A DNA stretch of 18,650 nt from Marinilabiliaceae bacterium UBA5213 (GCA_002412555.1 DHVH01000291.1:1-18650), one strand, 5' to 3'; counted from the stretch's first letter, positions 6,433-14,700 are shown. The notes: generated by a model not told the origin, from the sequence alone. Numbers and translations: made by a program.

Positions 6433-7452
6433 ATGTCCAACTCTTATCAAGACATAAAAAGACAACTGAATGCCTCCCAGCAGGACCTTATGCTGCGCCA
6501 GAATGTGGTAGCCACCGGTATTGGCTTCAAAACAGTGGCTGGTAAACCAACATCCGAACTGGCCATTGTCTGTTCGGTGGACAATAAAAGGCCTGTTTCC
6601 AGACTTCAAAAAGCAGATATCATTCCAACCCGCATTCACAATATCCCCACCGATGTCAGAGCTACAGGTCTATTTCGTGCTTTGAGCGCGCCAACCGGGA
6701 GGTTCAGACCCGTTCCGGGAGGTTCCAGCATCAGTCACCCTGAGATATCAGCTGGCACGCTGGGCTGCTGGGTGCAAAAAGGAGACCAGCTATACCTGCT
6801 CTCCAACAACCACGTTATTGCCAATAGCAACGAAGCCAATATTGGCGACTTGATTATACAACCCGGCAGCTACGATGGCGGCATCAACCCTGAAGACATT
6901 ATTGCTGAACTGTCCGATTTCATACCCATCCACTTTCAGGAAGAAGTGCAAAATTCCACATCTAATCTTACCCGGTGGATTACCGACTGCCTTAATGGAT
7001 TTTCAAAATTAATGGGTAGCCAAACCCGCCTCAAAGCCTATCGCATTCAAAAGCGTGACAATAAAACCGATTGTGCCATTGCCAAACCTCTCAATGCTGA
7101 GGATATTGCCATGGAAATTCTGCAAATTGGCACCATCGCAGCCAAAAAGGAGGCTGAGTTGGGCATGCATATCAAAAAGAGTGGTCGCACAACAGGATTA
7201 ACCACCGGTGCAATTGAGCAGACCGATGTGACTGTGAGCGTCAGTTACGGTTACAACAAAACAGCCGTTTTTACTGATCAGTTGTTGGCCGGTGCCATGA
7301 GTCAGGGCGGCGATAGTGGATCTGCGGTACTCGACCTACATAACAATCTGGTGGGACTGCTCTATGCGGGCAGTGAAACGTCCACCCTGATTAACCGCAT
7401 TCAAAATGTATTTGATGAATTAAAGATTACCTTGCCAGATAAACAAGAATAA
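6433..7452 (+). CDS. Trypsin-fold serine protease without signal peptide, with N-terminal GIG domain
   Basis: The 339-aa protein has the chymotrypsin/trypsin-fold catalytic set: His127 in LSNNHVIA, a probable Asp213 in TDCAIAKP, and Ser295 in QGGDSGSAV. The long segment between His and Asp (about 140-205) is an insertion relative to compact bacterial trypsins. Residues about 22-80 form a separate N-terminal module (RQNVVATGIGF ... ELAIVCSV ... IIPTRIHNIPTDVRATG). I know this module from bacterial proteases resembling plant NAL1-type trypsin-like proteins. No signal peptide, lipobox or membrane helix is visible, so the protein is probably cytoplasmic, or exported in a non-classical way. It is followed after 1 bp by a small gene that looks like a copy of the N-terminal module. 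The substrate is unknown. The protease fold is secure and the intracellular location is inferred. Confidence 0.85.
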   Translation: MSNSYQDIKRQLNASQQDLMLRQNVVATGIGFKTVAGKPTSELAIVCSVDNKRPVSRLQKADIIPTRIHNIPTDVRATGLFRALSAPTGRFRPVPGGSSISHPEISAGTLGCWVQKGDQLYLLSNNHVIANSNEANIGDLIIQPGSYDGGINPEDIIAELSDFIPIHFQEEVQNSTSNLTRWITDCLNGFSKLMGSQTRLKAYRIQKRDNKTDCAIAKPLNAEDIAMEILQIGTIAAKKEAELGMHIKKSGRTTGLTTGAIEQTDVTVSVSYGYNKTAVFTDQLLAGAMSQGGDSGSAVLDLHNNLVGLLYAGSETSTLINRIQNVFDELKITLPDKQE

Positions 7453-7453
7453 G

Positions 7454-7693
7454 ATGGACGACAGCGGGAGAGCTTTGAAGGTAAAGAAGAAGCACGAAAA
7501 GCAGTGGCTTTGCATTGAAGGTGTAACAGCCATCGGTATTGGAATGGACAATGATAGCACAGCTATCATTGTCTCTTATTCAGGCAATCCAGATGTTGTA
7601 AAAAGAGCCATTCCTCAATCAGTTGATCGAGTGCCGGTGGTCTTTAAATTCTCAGGCACCATCAATACCCAGGACAATCATTTCTTCCTATAA
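7454..7693 (+). CDS. Small protein resembling the stand-alone N-terminal module of the upstream protease
   Basis: The 79-aa product starts 1 bp after the protease stop, so it is almost surely co-translated. Residues about 20-70 (CIEGVTAIGIG, TAIIVSYSG, RAIPQSVDRVPVVFKFSG) follow the same pattern as residues 22-80 of the protease (NVVATGIG, ELAIVCSV, ADIIPTRIHNIPTDVRATG). Both show a GIG turn, a strand ending in V-S, and IPxxxxxxP before a closing Gly. The highly charged N-terminus (KVKKKHEKQW) has no counterpart. No signal peptide or membrane segment is present. It could regulate, inhibit or scaffold the protease, but this is inference from similarity and gene pairing; no function is established for it here. 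Confidence 0.72.
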   Translation: MDDSGRALKVKKKHEKQWLCIEGVTAIGIGMDNDSTAIIVSYSGNPDVVKRAIPQSVDRVPVVFKFSGTINTQDNHFFL

Positions 7694-7757
7694 ATTCCCC
7701 AATGACCTCTATTACCAAATCGAAGGGACACTATTGCCTATTGACAAACACCTGCAA

Positions 7758-8423
7758 TTAAAAAACTTCTGTAATTATGTCACTGTTACCCACTTTCAAT
7801 TGCTTTAACGCATCACCGACCGCATCCATCATAGGAGGCGGACCACAGACATAAACCTTACTGCCAGTCAGATTTTCCTTAATCAGCTTTTCATCAATGA
7901 AACCATGAACGATTCGATCTATATTCTCGTCCGATAAAACATTCACAAAATCATTCCCCAGCCAGGTACGCAGTTCTTTTTCCAGAATAACATCCCGTCT
8001 GGTTTTATTACCAAACAATAAGCGGTTGCCGGCCAGCTCCCCGGTGGCATGTAAAGTCCTGAAAATAGAAATAAAGGGCGTAATGCCAGCACCTCCGGCA
8101 ATAAACAGCCCCACACCATCATAACGAATGGCCCCCCATGGCTCATCAATCAACAGTTGATCACCTGGTTTCAAATTTCGCAATTCGTGCGTTACCCCTT
8201 CATGCTCGGGGTACATCTTAATCACAAATTCCAGATGATCATCATCGGGCTTACTGGTGAAGGTAAAGGGTCTGGATTCTTCTTCCCAGCCAGCCTTTAT
8301 AATGGCCACATTGGTGGCCTGTCCAGACAAAAATTCATATCCAGATGGCTTTTCTGCAACGATCTGAATTGCATCGTGCGTTACTTTATTAACCGAGCGT
8401 ACTTTTACAACCTTGCTGCCCAT
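7758..8423 (-). CDS. FAD/NAD(P)H-binding oxidoreductase (ferredoxin-NADP reductase-like)
   Basis: The 221-aa protein is a compact member of the ferredoxin-NADP+ reductase superfamily. An FAD-binding barrel comes first, with the flavin motif RPFTFTS at residues 51-57. The nucleotide-binding domain follows, with GGAGITPF at 110-117 and the NAD(P) motif VCGPPPMMD at 192-200. There is no 2Fe-2S ferredoxin domain, heme domain or membrane segment, so it is a soluble flavin reductase that would pass electrons from NAD(P)H to a separate partner. The C-terminus ends ITEVF, with an aromatic end as in many FNRs. It is convergent with the protease pair and divergent from the pterin dehydratase gene. The electron acceptor cannot be deduced. 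The ATG at 8423 gives the expected N-terminal beta strand. Confidence 0.86.
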   Translation of the reverse strand: MGSKVVKVRSVNKVTHDAIQIVAEKPSGYEFLSGQATNVAIIKAGWEEESRPFTFTSKPDDDHLEFVIKMYPEHEGVTHELRNLKPGDQLLIDEPWGAIRYDGVGLFIAGGAGITPFISIFRTLHATGELAGNRLLFGNKTRRDVILEKELRTWLGNDFVNVLSDENIDRIVHGFIDEKLIKENLTGSKVYVCGPPPMMDAVGDALKQLKVGNSDIITEVF

Positions 8424-8566
8424 AAGAACTAATTTAAAAAATTAAACAATCTGAAAACGTGCTTGTTATACTTCCAAACACACTGCATTTTCAAACTTCT
8501 GGAGTCAGGCGATGGCTTCCAAAGGCAAGAAATACAGATTTCATTGATTCACTTAATTCTCAAGTT

Positions 8567-8860
8567 ATGGAAAAAATAATTCAAAGTAAAATTGATGCGC
8601 ATTTGGCTGACCAGCTAAAGCAATGGTCGTATACCCCGGAGGGCATAACCAGAAATTTCAAATTTGACACTTTTGTAGATGCCTTTTCGTTCATGACGGC
8701 CTTTGGCATAGAAGCAGAGAAAAAGGATCACCATCCCGACTGGAGCAACTCCTACAACAAAGTCACCATTACCCTTTATTCACATGAAGCAGATGGCATT
8801 ACCCAGACGGATTTTGATTTAGCCAAAAAAGCCGACCAGCTGTTTAAACGTTTTGAGTAA
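8567..8860 (+). CDS. phhB: 4a-hydroxytetrahydrobiopterin dehydratase (pterin-4a-carbinolamine dehydratase)
   Basis: The 97-aa protein carries the PCD active-site signature: HHPDW at residues 55-59, YNKVTITLYSHEADGIT about 63-79, with His55, His56 and His73 as the conserved histidines, then DFDLAKKAD. It dehydrates the 4a-carbinolamine formed by aromatic amino acid hydroxylases and so recycles tetrahydropterin; some members recycle other pterins. No hydroxylase is visible nearby. I chose the ATG at 8567 because it gives the family's usual length (about 95-100 aa); the frame is open upstream to a GTG at 8459, but the extra 36 residues have no family counterpart. A strong hairpin follows directly after the stop. 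Confidence 0.87.
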   Translation: MEKIIQSKIDAHLADQLKQWSYTPEGITRNFKFDTFVDAFSFMTAFGIEAEKKDHHPDWSNSYNKVTITLYSHEADGITQTDFDLAKKADQLFKRFE

Positions 8861-8866
8861 AAACCA

Positions 8867-8900
8867 TTAATTTTACCACTTAATAGAGTGGTAAAATTAA
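8867..8900. terminator. Perfect 14-bp hairpin between phhB and the adenosyltransferase gene
   Basis: The arm ttaattttaccact (8867-8880) pairs exactly with agtggtaaaattaa (8887-8900) around a 6-nt loop. It begins 6 bp after the phhB stop. It is A+T-rich and lacks a long T-run, so termination may be partial. It covers a possible GTG start at 8888, which argues for the downstream ATG at 8909. Confidence 0.6.
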
Positions 8901-8908
8901 CCCAAAGA

Positions 8909-9424
8909 ATGAAAGGCTACATTCAATTATACACAGGAAATGGAAAGGGTAAAACCACGGCAGCATTCGGACTGTCGCTCAGGGCTGTAGGCGCCGGCAA
9001 GAAAGTGTTTTTTGCACAGTTTGTGAAGGGTAAAACCTATTCAGAGATTGAAGCGGTTGCCCGGTTCCTGCCTGATATTACCATCAGGCAATACGGACGG
9101 GGATGTTTTATACGCAAAGAGCCTACCCAGGCTGACATAGATGCGGCCCTCAGTGGACTTGTAGAAGTGACAGAGATTATCCGGTCGGGCCACTACGACG
9201 TGGTGGTGCTGGACGAGGCCAATATAGCCCTGCATTATAAGCTATTCACAACAGAGCAGCTCATGGATGTTCTGCGTCAAAAGCAACCGGAAACAGAGAT
9301 CATTGTCACCGGCCGCTATGCGCCGCCAGAGCTCATCGAAATGGCTGATCTGGTGACCGAAATGAAAGAAATAAAGCATTATTACCACTCGGGCGTGCAA
9401 GCCAGAAAGGGAATCGAGTATTAG
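8909..9424 (+). CDS. cobO: Corrinoid adenosyltransferase (CobA/BtuR/CobO family)
   Basis: The 171-aa protein is an ATP:cob(I)alamin / cob(I)yrinic acid a,c-diamide adenosyltransferase. The modified P-loop TGNGKGKTTAA begins at residue 9. It is followed by GLSLRAVGAGKKVFFAQFVK, the mid-domain HYDVVVLDEANIAL, and the C-terminal IIVTGRYAPPELIEMADLVT and QARKGIEY, all standard for the CobA/BtuR type rather than PduO or EutT. It forms the Co-C bond of adenosylcobalamin in the cytoplasm for B12 synthesis or salvage. No other cobalamin gene or B12 riboswitch is visible nearby. The start at ATG 8909 is preferred to GTG 8888 because the latter lies within a hairpin and family members begin just before the KGYIQLYTG strand. 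Confidence 0.92.
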   Translation: MKGYIQLYTGNGKGKTTAAFGLSLRAVGAGKKVFFAQFVKGKTYSEIEAVARFLPDITIRQYGRGCFIRKEPTQADIDAALSGLVEVTEIIRSGHYDVVVLDEANIALHYKLFTTEQLMDVLRQKQPETEIIVTGRYAPPELIEMADLVTEMKEIKHYYHSGVQARKGIEY

Positions 9425-9452
9425 CAGCTGGTTAAGCTTTTTAGATTCACCG

Positions 9453-11099
9453 CTAGGCTTTCACCACCTTGCGCTCTACCTCACGCAAAGACTCCATTTT
9501 CTTTTTGGCCAGGAAGCTGTGAATGTCACCGAGGTGCTCTTTCACTTGCTTGTGCCCAAACTCATAAACAATTTCAACCAGGCCATCCAGAAAGTCCCGG
9601 TCGTGTGATACCAATATCATGGTACCGTCAAAATCCTTCAGGGCACTTTTTAGTATTTCCTTAGTTTTAATATCCAGGTGATTGGTAGGCTCATCCAGTA
9701 TCAACAGATTCACCGGCTCCAGCAGCAGCTTAATCATGGCCAATCGGGTGCGCTCGCCGCCCGACAAGACCTTCACTTTTTTATGTATGTCATCCCCGCC
9801 AAACATAAAGGCCCCCAGGATGTCCTTAATCTTAGAACGGATATCCCCTTTGGCCACATCATCGATCGTCTGGAAAACCGTCAACTCCTCATTCATCATA
9901 GAAGCCTGATTTTGGGCAAAATAGCCAATTTTCACATTGTGCCCCAAAGTCAACTTTCCGGTGTGATCGGTTTCGCCCATGATGCATTTGACCAGGGTGG
10001 ACTTTCCCTCACCGTTTCGTCCAATAAAAGCCACTCGTTCTCCGCGCTTTATGGTGAGGGAAGCATTGGCAAACACCACATGCTCATCGTACTGTTTCGA
10101 CAACTCCTCAACAATGACGGGGTAGCTACCTGCACGTGGCGAAGGCGGAAACTTGAGTCGGAGCGCCGAATTATCTTCCTGATCCACTTGCACAATGTCC
10201 AGCTTTTCCAACATCCGCACCCGACTTTGCACCTGATTGGTCTTGGAGTAAGTGCCTTTGAACCGATCGATAAAATCCTGGTTGTCGGCAATCATTTTCT
10301 GCTGCTCCTCATACTGGCGCTGCTGCTGTTCACGTCGCTCCTTGCGCAACACCAGGTATTGGGAATAGTTGACTTTATAATCGTATATCCGCCCCACTGT
10401 AATCTCAATGGTCCGTGTGGTAATATTATCGACAAAGGCCTTGTCGTGCGAAATCACCACCACCGCCTTGGCATTGTTCACCAAAAAATCTTCCAGCCAC
10501 TGAATCGACTCAATATCCAGATGGTTGGTAGGCTCATCCAAAAGAATCAAATCCGGTTTTTGTAAAAGGATTTTGGCCAGTTCAATGCGCATGCGCCATC
10601 CACCACTAAACTCATTGGTGGGCCGCGTAAAATCCTCACGCATGAAGCCAAGTCCCAGCAGAATTTTCTCTACCTCGGACTCGTAATTGGTATCTTCAAT
10701 GCTATAAAACTTCTCGCTGAGGGTAGAAACCCGCTCTATCAAACCGTAGTATTCCTCTGACTCGTAATCGGTGCGGGTCGATAGCTGATGGTTCAGCGCT
10801 TCAATTTCTGCTTCCATTTCATGGATGAGGGCAAAGGCCTGGGCTGTTTCCTCAAATACTGTGCGACCGTCTTCGGTCAACAAATGCTGCGGCAAGTAGG
10901 CTATTACGGCACCCTCAGGTGCCGAAACCCTACCCGAGGAGGGTTCCCGCTCACCGGCCAGAATTTTGAGCATGGTCGATTTCCCGGCCCCATTTTTGCC
11001 CATAAGGGCTATTTTATCCTGATCATTGATTGCAAAAGAAACATTTTTAAATAAAGTGGTTCCGCCAAACTCCACCGTCAAGCCGTCAACTGAAATCAT
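9453..11099 (-). CDS. ABC-F family ATP-binding protein (Uup/YbiT-like)
   Basis: The 548-aa protein has two ABC ATPase domains in one chain and no membrane segment, as in ABC-F ribosome-associated factors. The first domain has Walker A GKNGAGKS (34-41), signature FSGGW (164-168) and LLDEPTNHLD (186-195). The second has GRNGEGKS (360-367), LSGGER (445-450) and ILDEPTNHLD (467-476). Between them lies the charged interdomain linker (about 250-300, rich in Arg, Gln and Glu), the part that in ABC-F proteins reaches into the ribosome. The protein would act on translating ribosomes in the cytoplasm (EttA/Uup/YbiT-like or resistance-type). The linker alone does not let me choose the subgroup. A long basic C-terminal coiled tail like that of Uup is short here. 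It is convergent with cobO (28 bp apart). Confidence 0.92.
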   Translation of the reverse strand: MISVDGLTVEFGGTTLFKNVSFAINDQDKIALMGKNGAGKSTMLKILAGEREPSSGRVSAPEGAVIAYLPQHLLTEDGRTVFEETAQAFALIHEMEAEIEALNHQLSTRTDYESEEYYGLIERVSTLSEKFYSIEDTNYESEVEKILLGLGFMREDFTRPTNEFSGGWRMRIELAKILLQKPDLILLDEPTNHLDIESIQWLEDFLVNNAKAVVVISHDKAFVDNITTRTIEITVGRIYDYKVNYSQYLVLRKERREQQQRQYEEQQKMIADNQDFIDRFKGTYSKTNQVQSRVRMLEKLDIVQVDQEDNSALRLKFPPSPRAGSYPVIVEELSKQYDEHVVFANASLTIKRGERVAFIGRNGEGKSTLVKCIMGETDHTGKLTLGHNVKIGYFAQNQASMMNEELTVFQTIDDVAKGDIRSKIKDILGAFMFGGDDIHKKVKVLSGGERTRLAMIKLLLEPVNLLILDEPTNHLDIKTKEILKSALKDFDGTMILVSHDRDFLDGLVEIVYEFGHKQVKEHLGDIHSFLAKKKMESLREVERKVVKA

Positions 11100-11123
11100 A
11101 AATACACATTAAAAATTGAGCGG

Positions 11124-11131
11124 CAAAGATA
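11124..11131 (-). promoter_or_regulatory. -7 box of the ABC-F gene
   Basis: The minus strand reads TATCTTTG, a full TAnnTTTG match, 24 bp upstream of the ABC-F start codon. No convincing -33 TTG is found at 19-bp spacing, so confidence is moderate. Confidence 0.45.
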
Positions 11132-11287
11132 GTGACTAATTGAACTTTTAGCACCTTTGTCCGTTCAATTTACGGGGAAAAATACCAACGACCTTCCCCT
11201 ATGCTGTTACTACCCTTCCCATTGGCTTCCAACTCACGATTTCAAGCCTTATGTAAGAATTACTAATAATTCATAACAAACAATAAC

Positions 11288-13507
11288 ATGCCCACCATAC
11301 ACACCAAAAAGCTACCGGTCACAGGCCTTTCCTGTGCCTCATGTGCTTTAAGCACCGAGAAGGCTTTGAAAGCCCAACCGGGCGTGATCAATGCTTCGGT
11401 CAATTATGCCGACAGCTCCGCCTACATCGAATACGAGGACAACGCGACTGCCTTGTCCGACTTCAAAAAGGCTGTCCAGAATGCCGGCTACGACCTCATC
11501 ATAGAAGAAGAAGCTGCCACACAGGAAGCCACCGAAGAGTTGCACCACGCCGCAAGGATGAAGACCAAACGCAATCTGATCTGGTCGGCCCTCTTCTCCA
11601 TTCCCATTGTGCTCATAGGCATGATTTTCATGCACATGCCTTATGGCAATTACATCATGTGGGTTTTATCTACGCCTGTTTTGATCCTGTTTGGACAACA
11701 ATTTTTTGTCAATGCCTGGAAGCAGACCCGCATGCACACGGCCAATATGGATTCGCTGGTGGCACTAAGCACTGGCATCGCCTACCTCTTTAGTGTGTTC
11801 AACACGGTCTATCCCCAGTTCTGGCAGGCACGGGGACTCGAAGCCCACGTCTATTTCGAAGCGGCTGCGGTCATCATCACTTTTATATTATTGGGCCGCT
11901 ACCTCGAAGAACGCGCTAAATCCAACACTTCAACCGCCATCAAAAAGTTGATGGGCTTGCAGCCCAAAACGGTTTTAAGGATGACCGCTTCCGGTGAGAC
12001 AGAGGCGGTGGACATTGAGCAAGTGAACGAAGGTGATGTTTTGATGGTTAAACCGGGCGAAAAAATACCGGTGGATGCCGTGGTGGAATCGGGTCATTCC
12101 TTTGTGGATGAAAGCATGATTTCGGGGGAACCCCTGCCGGTTGAGAAAACCGCCGGTGAGCAGGTGCTCACCGGCACCGTCAACCAAAAAGGCAGCTTGC
12201 AAATCAAAGCGCTGAAAGTCGGCAAAGGCACCGTTCTGGCCCAAATCATTGAGATGGTTCAAAAAGCTCAGGCCAGTAAGGCCCCTGTGCAAAAGCTGGT
12301 GGATAAGATCGCAGGCATTTTTGTCCCTGTAGTCATGGTTATCGCCCTCATCAGCTTTGTCCTTTGGCTCATTTTTGGCGGAGAAAACGCCTTTACCCAG
12401 GCCCTGCTGGCACTGGTTACCGTGCTGGTCATTGCCTGTCCCTGTGCTCTGGGACTGGCCACTCCAACGGCCATTATGGTGGGTGTGGGCAAAGGCGCAG
12501 AAAACGGCATACTGATCAAAGATGCGGAGAGCCTCGAATTGGCCAAAAAAATTGATACGGTGTTGCTCGACAAGACCGGCACCATTACCCAGGGAAAACC
12601 TGTGGTAACAGGTCAGTCGTGGACCACCCACGAAACTGCCCGTTACCAATCACTGCTTTACGCCATTGAAGCCCAGTCGGAACACCCCCTGGCCGATGCC
12701 GTTTGTCAGGCACTCAATGACCAGCGCGACAAGTCCATTCAGATCAACCAATTCGACAGTCTGACCGGCAGAGGTGCCACCGCCACCATTGACCATGTCA
12801 CCTATTTCATCGGCAACAAAAAATTAATTGAGGACAATAACCTTTCGCTGTCCCCTGAACAAAGCAAACAGACGGAAGCCTTTTACGCCGAAGCCAAGAC
12901 GGTCATTTACTTTGCCAACGAACAGGAAGTCCTTGCCTTACTGGCCATATCGGACGAAGTCAAACCCTCATCCGCCAAAGCCATTGGGCAGTTGCAAAAA
13001 GCGGGCATTGAGGTATACATGCTCACGGGCGACAATGAGCAGACGGCTGCTGTCATTGCGCGGGAGACGGGCATCCAACACTTTGTGGCCAATATGATGC
13101 CGGCCGACAAGGCAGCTTTGGTAGAGAAACTGCAAAAAGAAGGTAAGACAGTGGCCATGGTAGGTGATGGCATCAATGACAGTCACGCCCTGGCGCAGTC
13201 CGATGTGAGCATTGCCATGGGCAAAGGGACCGACATAGCCATGGATGTAGCCAAAATAACAATTATCAGTTCCGACCTGATGCAAATCCCTAAAGCTATT
13301 CAGCTATCGAAATACACCGTATCTACTATCCATCAAAACCTGTTTTGGGCCTTTATCTATAATATCATTGCCATTCCCATTGCAGCAGGATTGCTCTACC
13401 CTTTCACCGGCTTTATGCTCAACCCCATGATTGCCGGAGCAGCCATGGCCATGAGTTCGGTGTCGGTGGTTACCAACAGTTTGTTGCTGAAGGCCAGGAA
13501 GCTCTAA
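11288..13507 (+). CDS. copA: Cu(I)-translocating P1B-type ATPase
   Basis: The 739-aa protein begins with one HMA metal-binding domain (about 8-72; GLSCASCA with Cys16 and Cys19). It continues with the P1B ATPase core: A-domain SGEPLPVEK (279-287), metal-site CPC at 384-386 (ACPCALGLATP), phosphorylation motif DKTGTIT with Asp428, nucleotide-domain SEHPLAD, and hinge TGDN and GDGIND. The last membrane helices contain YNIIAIP and MSSVSVVTNS. CPC together with YN and MxxSS is the Cu(I)/Ag(I) export signature (P1B-1). The length is typical for a one-HMA CopA. It would pump cytoplasmic Cu(I) across the inner membrane. The next gene is a small HMA protein, likely its chaperone. No CueR or CopY-type regulator is seen in the window. 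Confidence 0.95.
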   Translation: MPTIHTKKLPVTGLSCASCALSTEKALKAQPGVINASVNYADSSAYIEYEDNATALSDFKKAVQNAGYDLIIEEEAATQEATEELHHAARMKTKRNLIWSALFSIPIVLIGMIFMHMPYGNYIMWVLSTPVLILFGQQFFVNAWKQTRMHTANMDSLVALSTGIAYLFSVFNTVYPQFWQARGLEAHVYFEAAAVIITFILLGRYLEERAKSNTSTAIKKLMGLQPKTVLRMTASGETEAVDIEQVNEGDVLMVKPGEKIPVDAVVESGHSFVDESMISGEPLPVEKTAGEQVLTGTVNQKGSLQIKALKVGKGTVLAQIIEMVQKAQASKAPVQKLVDKIAGIFVPVVMVIALISFVLWLIFGGENAFTQALLALVTVLVIACPCALGLATPTAIMVGVGKGAENGILIKDAESLELAKKIDTVLLDKTGTITQGKPVVTGQSWTTHETARYQSLLYAIEAQSEHPLADAVCQALNDQRDKSIQINQFDSLTGRGATATIDHVTYFIGNKKLIEDNNLSLSPEQSKQTEAFYAEAKTVIYFANEQEVLALLAISDEVKPSSAKAIGQLQKAGIEVYMLTGDNEQTAAVIARETGIQHFVANMMPADKAALVEKLQKEGKTVAMVGDGINDSHALAQSDVSIAMGKGTDIAMDVAKITIISSDLMQIPKAIQLSKYTVSTIHQNLFWAFIYNIIAIPIAAGLLYPFTGFMLNPMIAGAAMAMSSVSVVTNSLLLKARKL

Positions 13508-13617
13508 CCTGATTTTTTATTTAAACCAGCTGCTTGCTCCCGGCTAAAACCAACCTGAGCAAAGACAGCCAAAGAATTGATCAATCAAGCTATTAGTCAC
13601 CATTTAAAAAACTCATA

Positions 13618-13833
13618 ATGAGCCAAATATTAAAATTCAAAACCAACATTAACTGCGGCGGATGCATTAAGTCCGTAACGCCACACCTTGACAAAGCAGA
13701 AGGCATCAACAAGTGGGAGGTAGATACCAACAATCCCGATAAAATATTAAGCATCGAAACCGATCATCTGACTGCTGAGGAAGTCATTTCAATAATTGAC
13801 AAAGCTGGCTATACGGCACAAATTGCTAAATAG
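13618..13833 (+). CDS. Small HMA-domain protein, CopZ-like copper chaperone
   Basis: The 71-aa protein is a single ferredoxin-like HMA domain with the metal motif NCGGCIKSV (Cys13 and Cys16), then the usual alpha1-beta2 section (WEVDTNNPDKILSI) and a last helix-strand (EEVISIIDKAGYTAQI). It lies 110 bp after the Cu ATPase in the same direction and probably delivers Cu(I) to its N-terminal domain. The Met that normally precedes the first Cys in Atx1/CopZ (MxCxxC) is Ile here, and the motif is CGGC. This CGGC variant is common in Bacteroidota HMA proteins and does not exclude copper. It may alternatively bind another soft metal. Confidence 0.85.
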   Translation: MSQILKFKTNINCGGCIKSVTPHLDKAEGINKWEVDTNNPDKILSIETDHLTAEEVISIIDKAGYTAQIAK

Positions 13834-13944
13834 TTAAATGCCATTCCAGCGCCTAAAACAGATTCTATTCAGCCAATTCTTAAAATAAAACCAATTATTG
13901 TTAAAATTTATTTATTGGGCATTTTGAGCATAAACGCTTTATTT

Positions 13945-13960
13945 TGATACACTTGTATTA
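13945..13960. promoter_or_regulatory. Imperfect palindrome upstream of the YceI promoter
   Basis: TGATACACTTGTATTA is a near-palindrome (5 of 6 paired positions around a 4-bp centre), about 42 bp upstream of the -33 box of the YceI gene. It could be an operator, for example for the downstream Rrf2 regulator, but no second copy was found to support this. Confidence 0.25.
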
Positions 13961-14001
13961 AGTTTCAATAAAACACATGTTGCAAAACAGGCATTTCGGT
14001 A

Positions 14002-14031
14002 TTGTTTTGCTGCTTTTCAATACTACCTTTG
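14002..14031 (+). promoter_or_regulatory. Promoter of the YceI-porin transcript
   Basis: TTG (14002-14004) and TACCTTTG (14024-14031) are separated by 19 bp, an exact match to the Bacteroidota -33/-7 promoter. The start codon of the YceI gene lies 49 bp downstream. Confidence 0.7.
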
Positions 14032-14080
14032 CAGTAGGATTGGTAGCAAACAGGTAATCAAAATTAATAAACTAATACCT

Positions 14081-14647
14081 ATGAGAACGATACAAACAAT
14101 ATTACTGCTGCTTGCAAGCTCCCTTTTTATGGTAGCCCAAGGGCAAAGCATCAAAGTAGTGCCGACAGAGAGTAAAATAACTGTGAAGGGAACTTCAACC
14201 ATTCACGACTGGGAAATGGGCACTTCGGCCATCAACGGTACAGCTAATTTCACCGAAGAAGGTGATCAGTTAGATATTACTGGTACCAAAATCACCTTAA
14301 AGGCCACAGATCTTAAGAGTGATAATTCAGGAATGGACGACAAGGCCCATGAAGCACTGAAAGCAAAAAAGCACCAGATCATCACTTTTACTCAGACCGA
14401 TAAAGTAACAGTCAAAACCAATGGCACCTCCTTTAGTGGTGCTGTGCGCGGCAATTTGACCATTGCCGGAGAGACCAAAGCCGTTTCCATTCCCATAACC
14501 GGCAACACCGCTCAAAACAAATTGAAGGTCAACGGAAAGGTGGATCTCAAGATGACACAATTCGATATGAGTCCGCCGCGTGCCATGCTGGGTGCCATCC
14601 GATCCGGAGATGATATCACGGTCCATTTTGAAGTAATCCTTAAATAG
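14081..14647 (+). CDS. YceI-family periplasmic protein
   Basis: The 188-aa protein has a clear signal peptide (RTIQTILLLLASSLFMVAQG, cleavage near residue 22). A YceI domain fills the rest: SKITVKGTSTIHDWEMGTSA, then GMDDKAHEALKAKKHQIITF, GNLTIAGETKAVSIPITG, KVDLKMTQFDM, and the closing DDITVHFEVIL strand. YceI proteins form a lipocalin-like barrel that binds polyisoprenoid or quinone-type lipids in the periplasm; many are stress- or redox-linked. The GTSTIHDWEM variant is typical of Bacteroidota members. It heads a transcript with the porin 53 bp downstream and has its own promoter at 14002-14031. Confidence 0.9.
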   Translation: MRTIQTILLLLASSLFMVAQGQSIKVVPTESKITVKGTSTIHDWEMGTSAINGTANFTEEGDQLDITGTKITLKATDLKSDNSGMDDKAHEALKAKKHQIITFTQTDKVTVKTNGTSFSGAVRGNLTIAGETKAVSIPITGNTAQNKLKVNGKVDLKMTQFDMSPPRAMLGAIRSGDDITVHFEVILK

Positions 14648-14700
14648 GTCTCCTTATTTTAAAAACCAGGATAAAACCAACAACTTAACAAATCAAACAG

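Noticed and set aside
6427..6639. Minus-strand open frame across the start of the protease gene
   Set aside because: It is a shadow in another frame of the protease N-terminal module, with no family pattern.
7623..7808. Small plus-strand frame after the 79-aa gene
   Set aside because: It overlaps the end of the 79-aa gene and the end of the reductase gene and has no recognisable pattern.
8159..8566. Upstream extension of the pterin dehydratase frame to GTG 8459
   Set aside because: The 36 added residues have no counterpart in the family, and the ATG at 8567 gives the normal length.
8424..8566. Possible cobalamin riboswitch or other RNA element before phhB/cobO
   Set aside because: No B12-box-like sequence or conserved stem arrangement was seen in this interval or before cobO.
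9678..10565. 295-aa plus-strand open frame across the ABC-F gene
   Set aside because: It is antisense to a clearly real ABC-F protein with all motifs intact, and shows no domain of its own.
11173..11207. ggggaa...ttcccc inverted repeat before copA as a copper operator
   Set aside because: The arms are just 6 bp and the loop 14 bp, with no match to known copper operators that I can defend.
11975..12649. 224-aa minus-strand open frame inside the copper ATPase gene
   Set aside because: It lies wholly within copA on the opposite strand, and its composition (rich in His, Phe, Gly and Gln) reflects the complement of copA codons.
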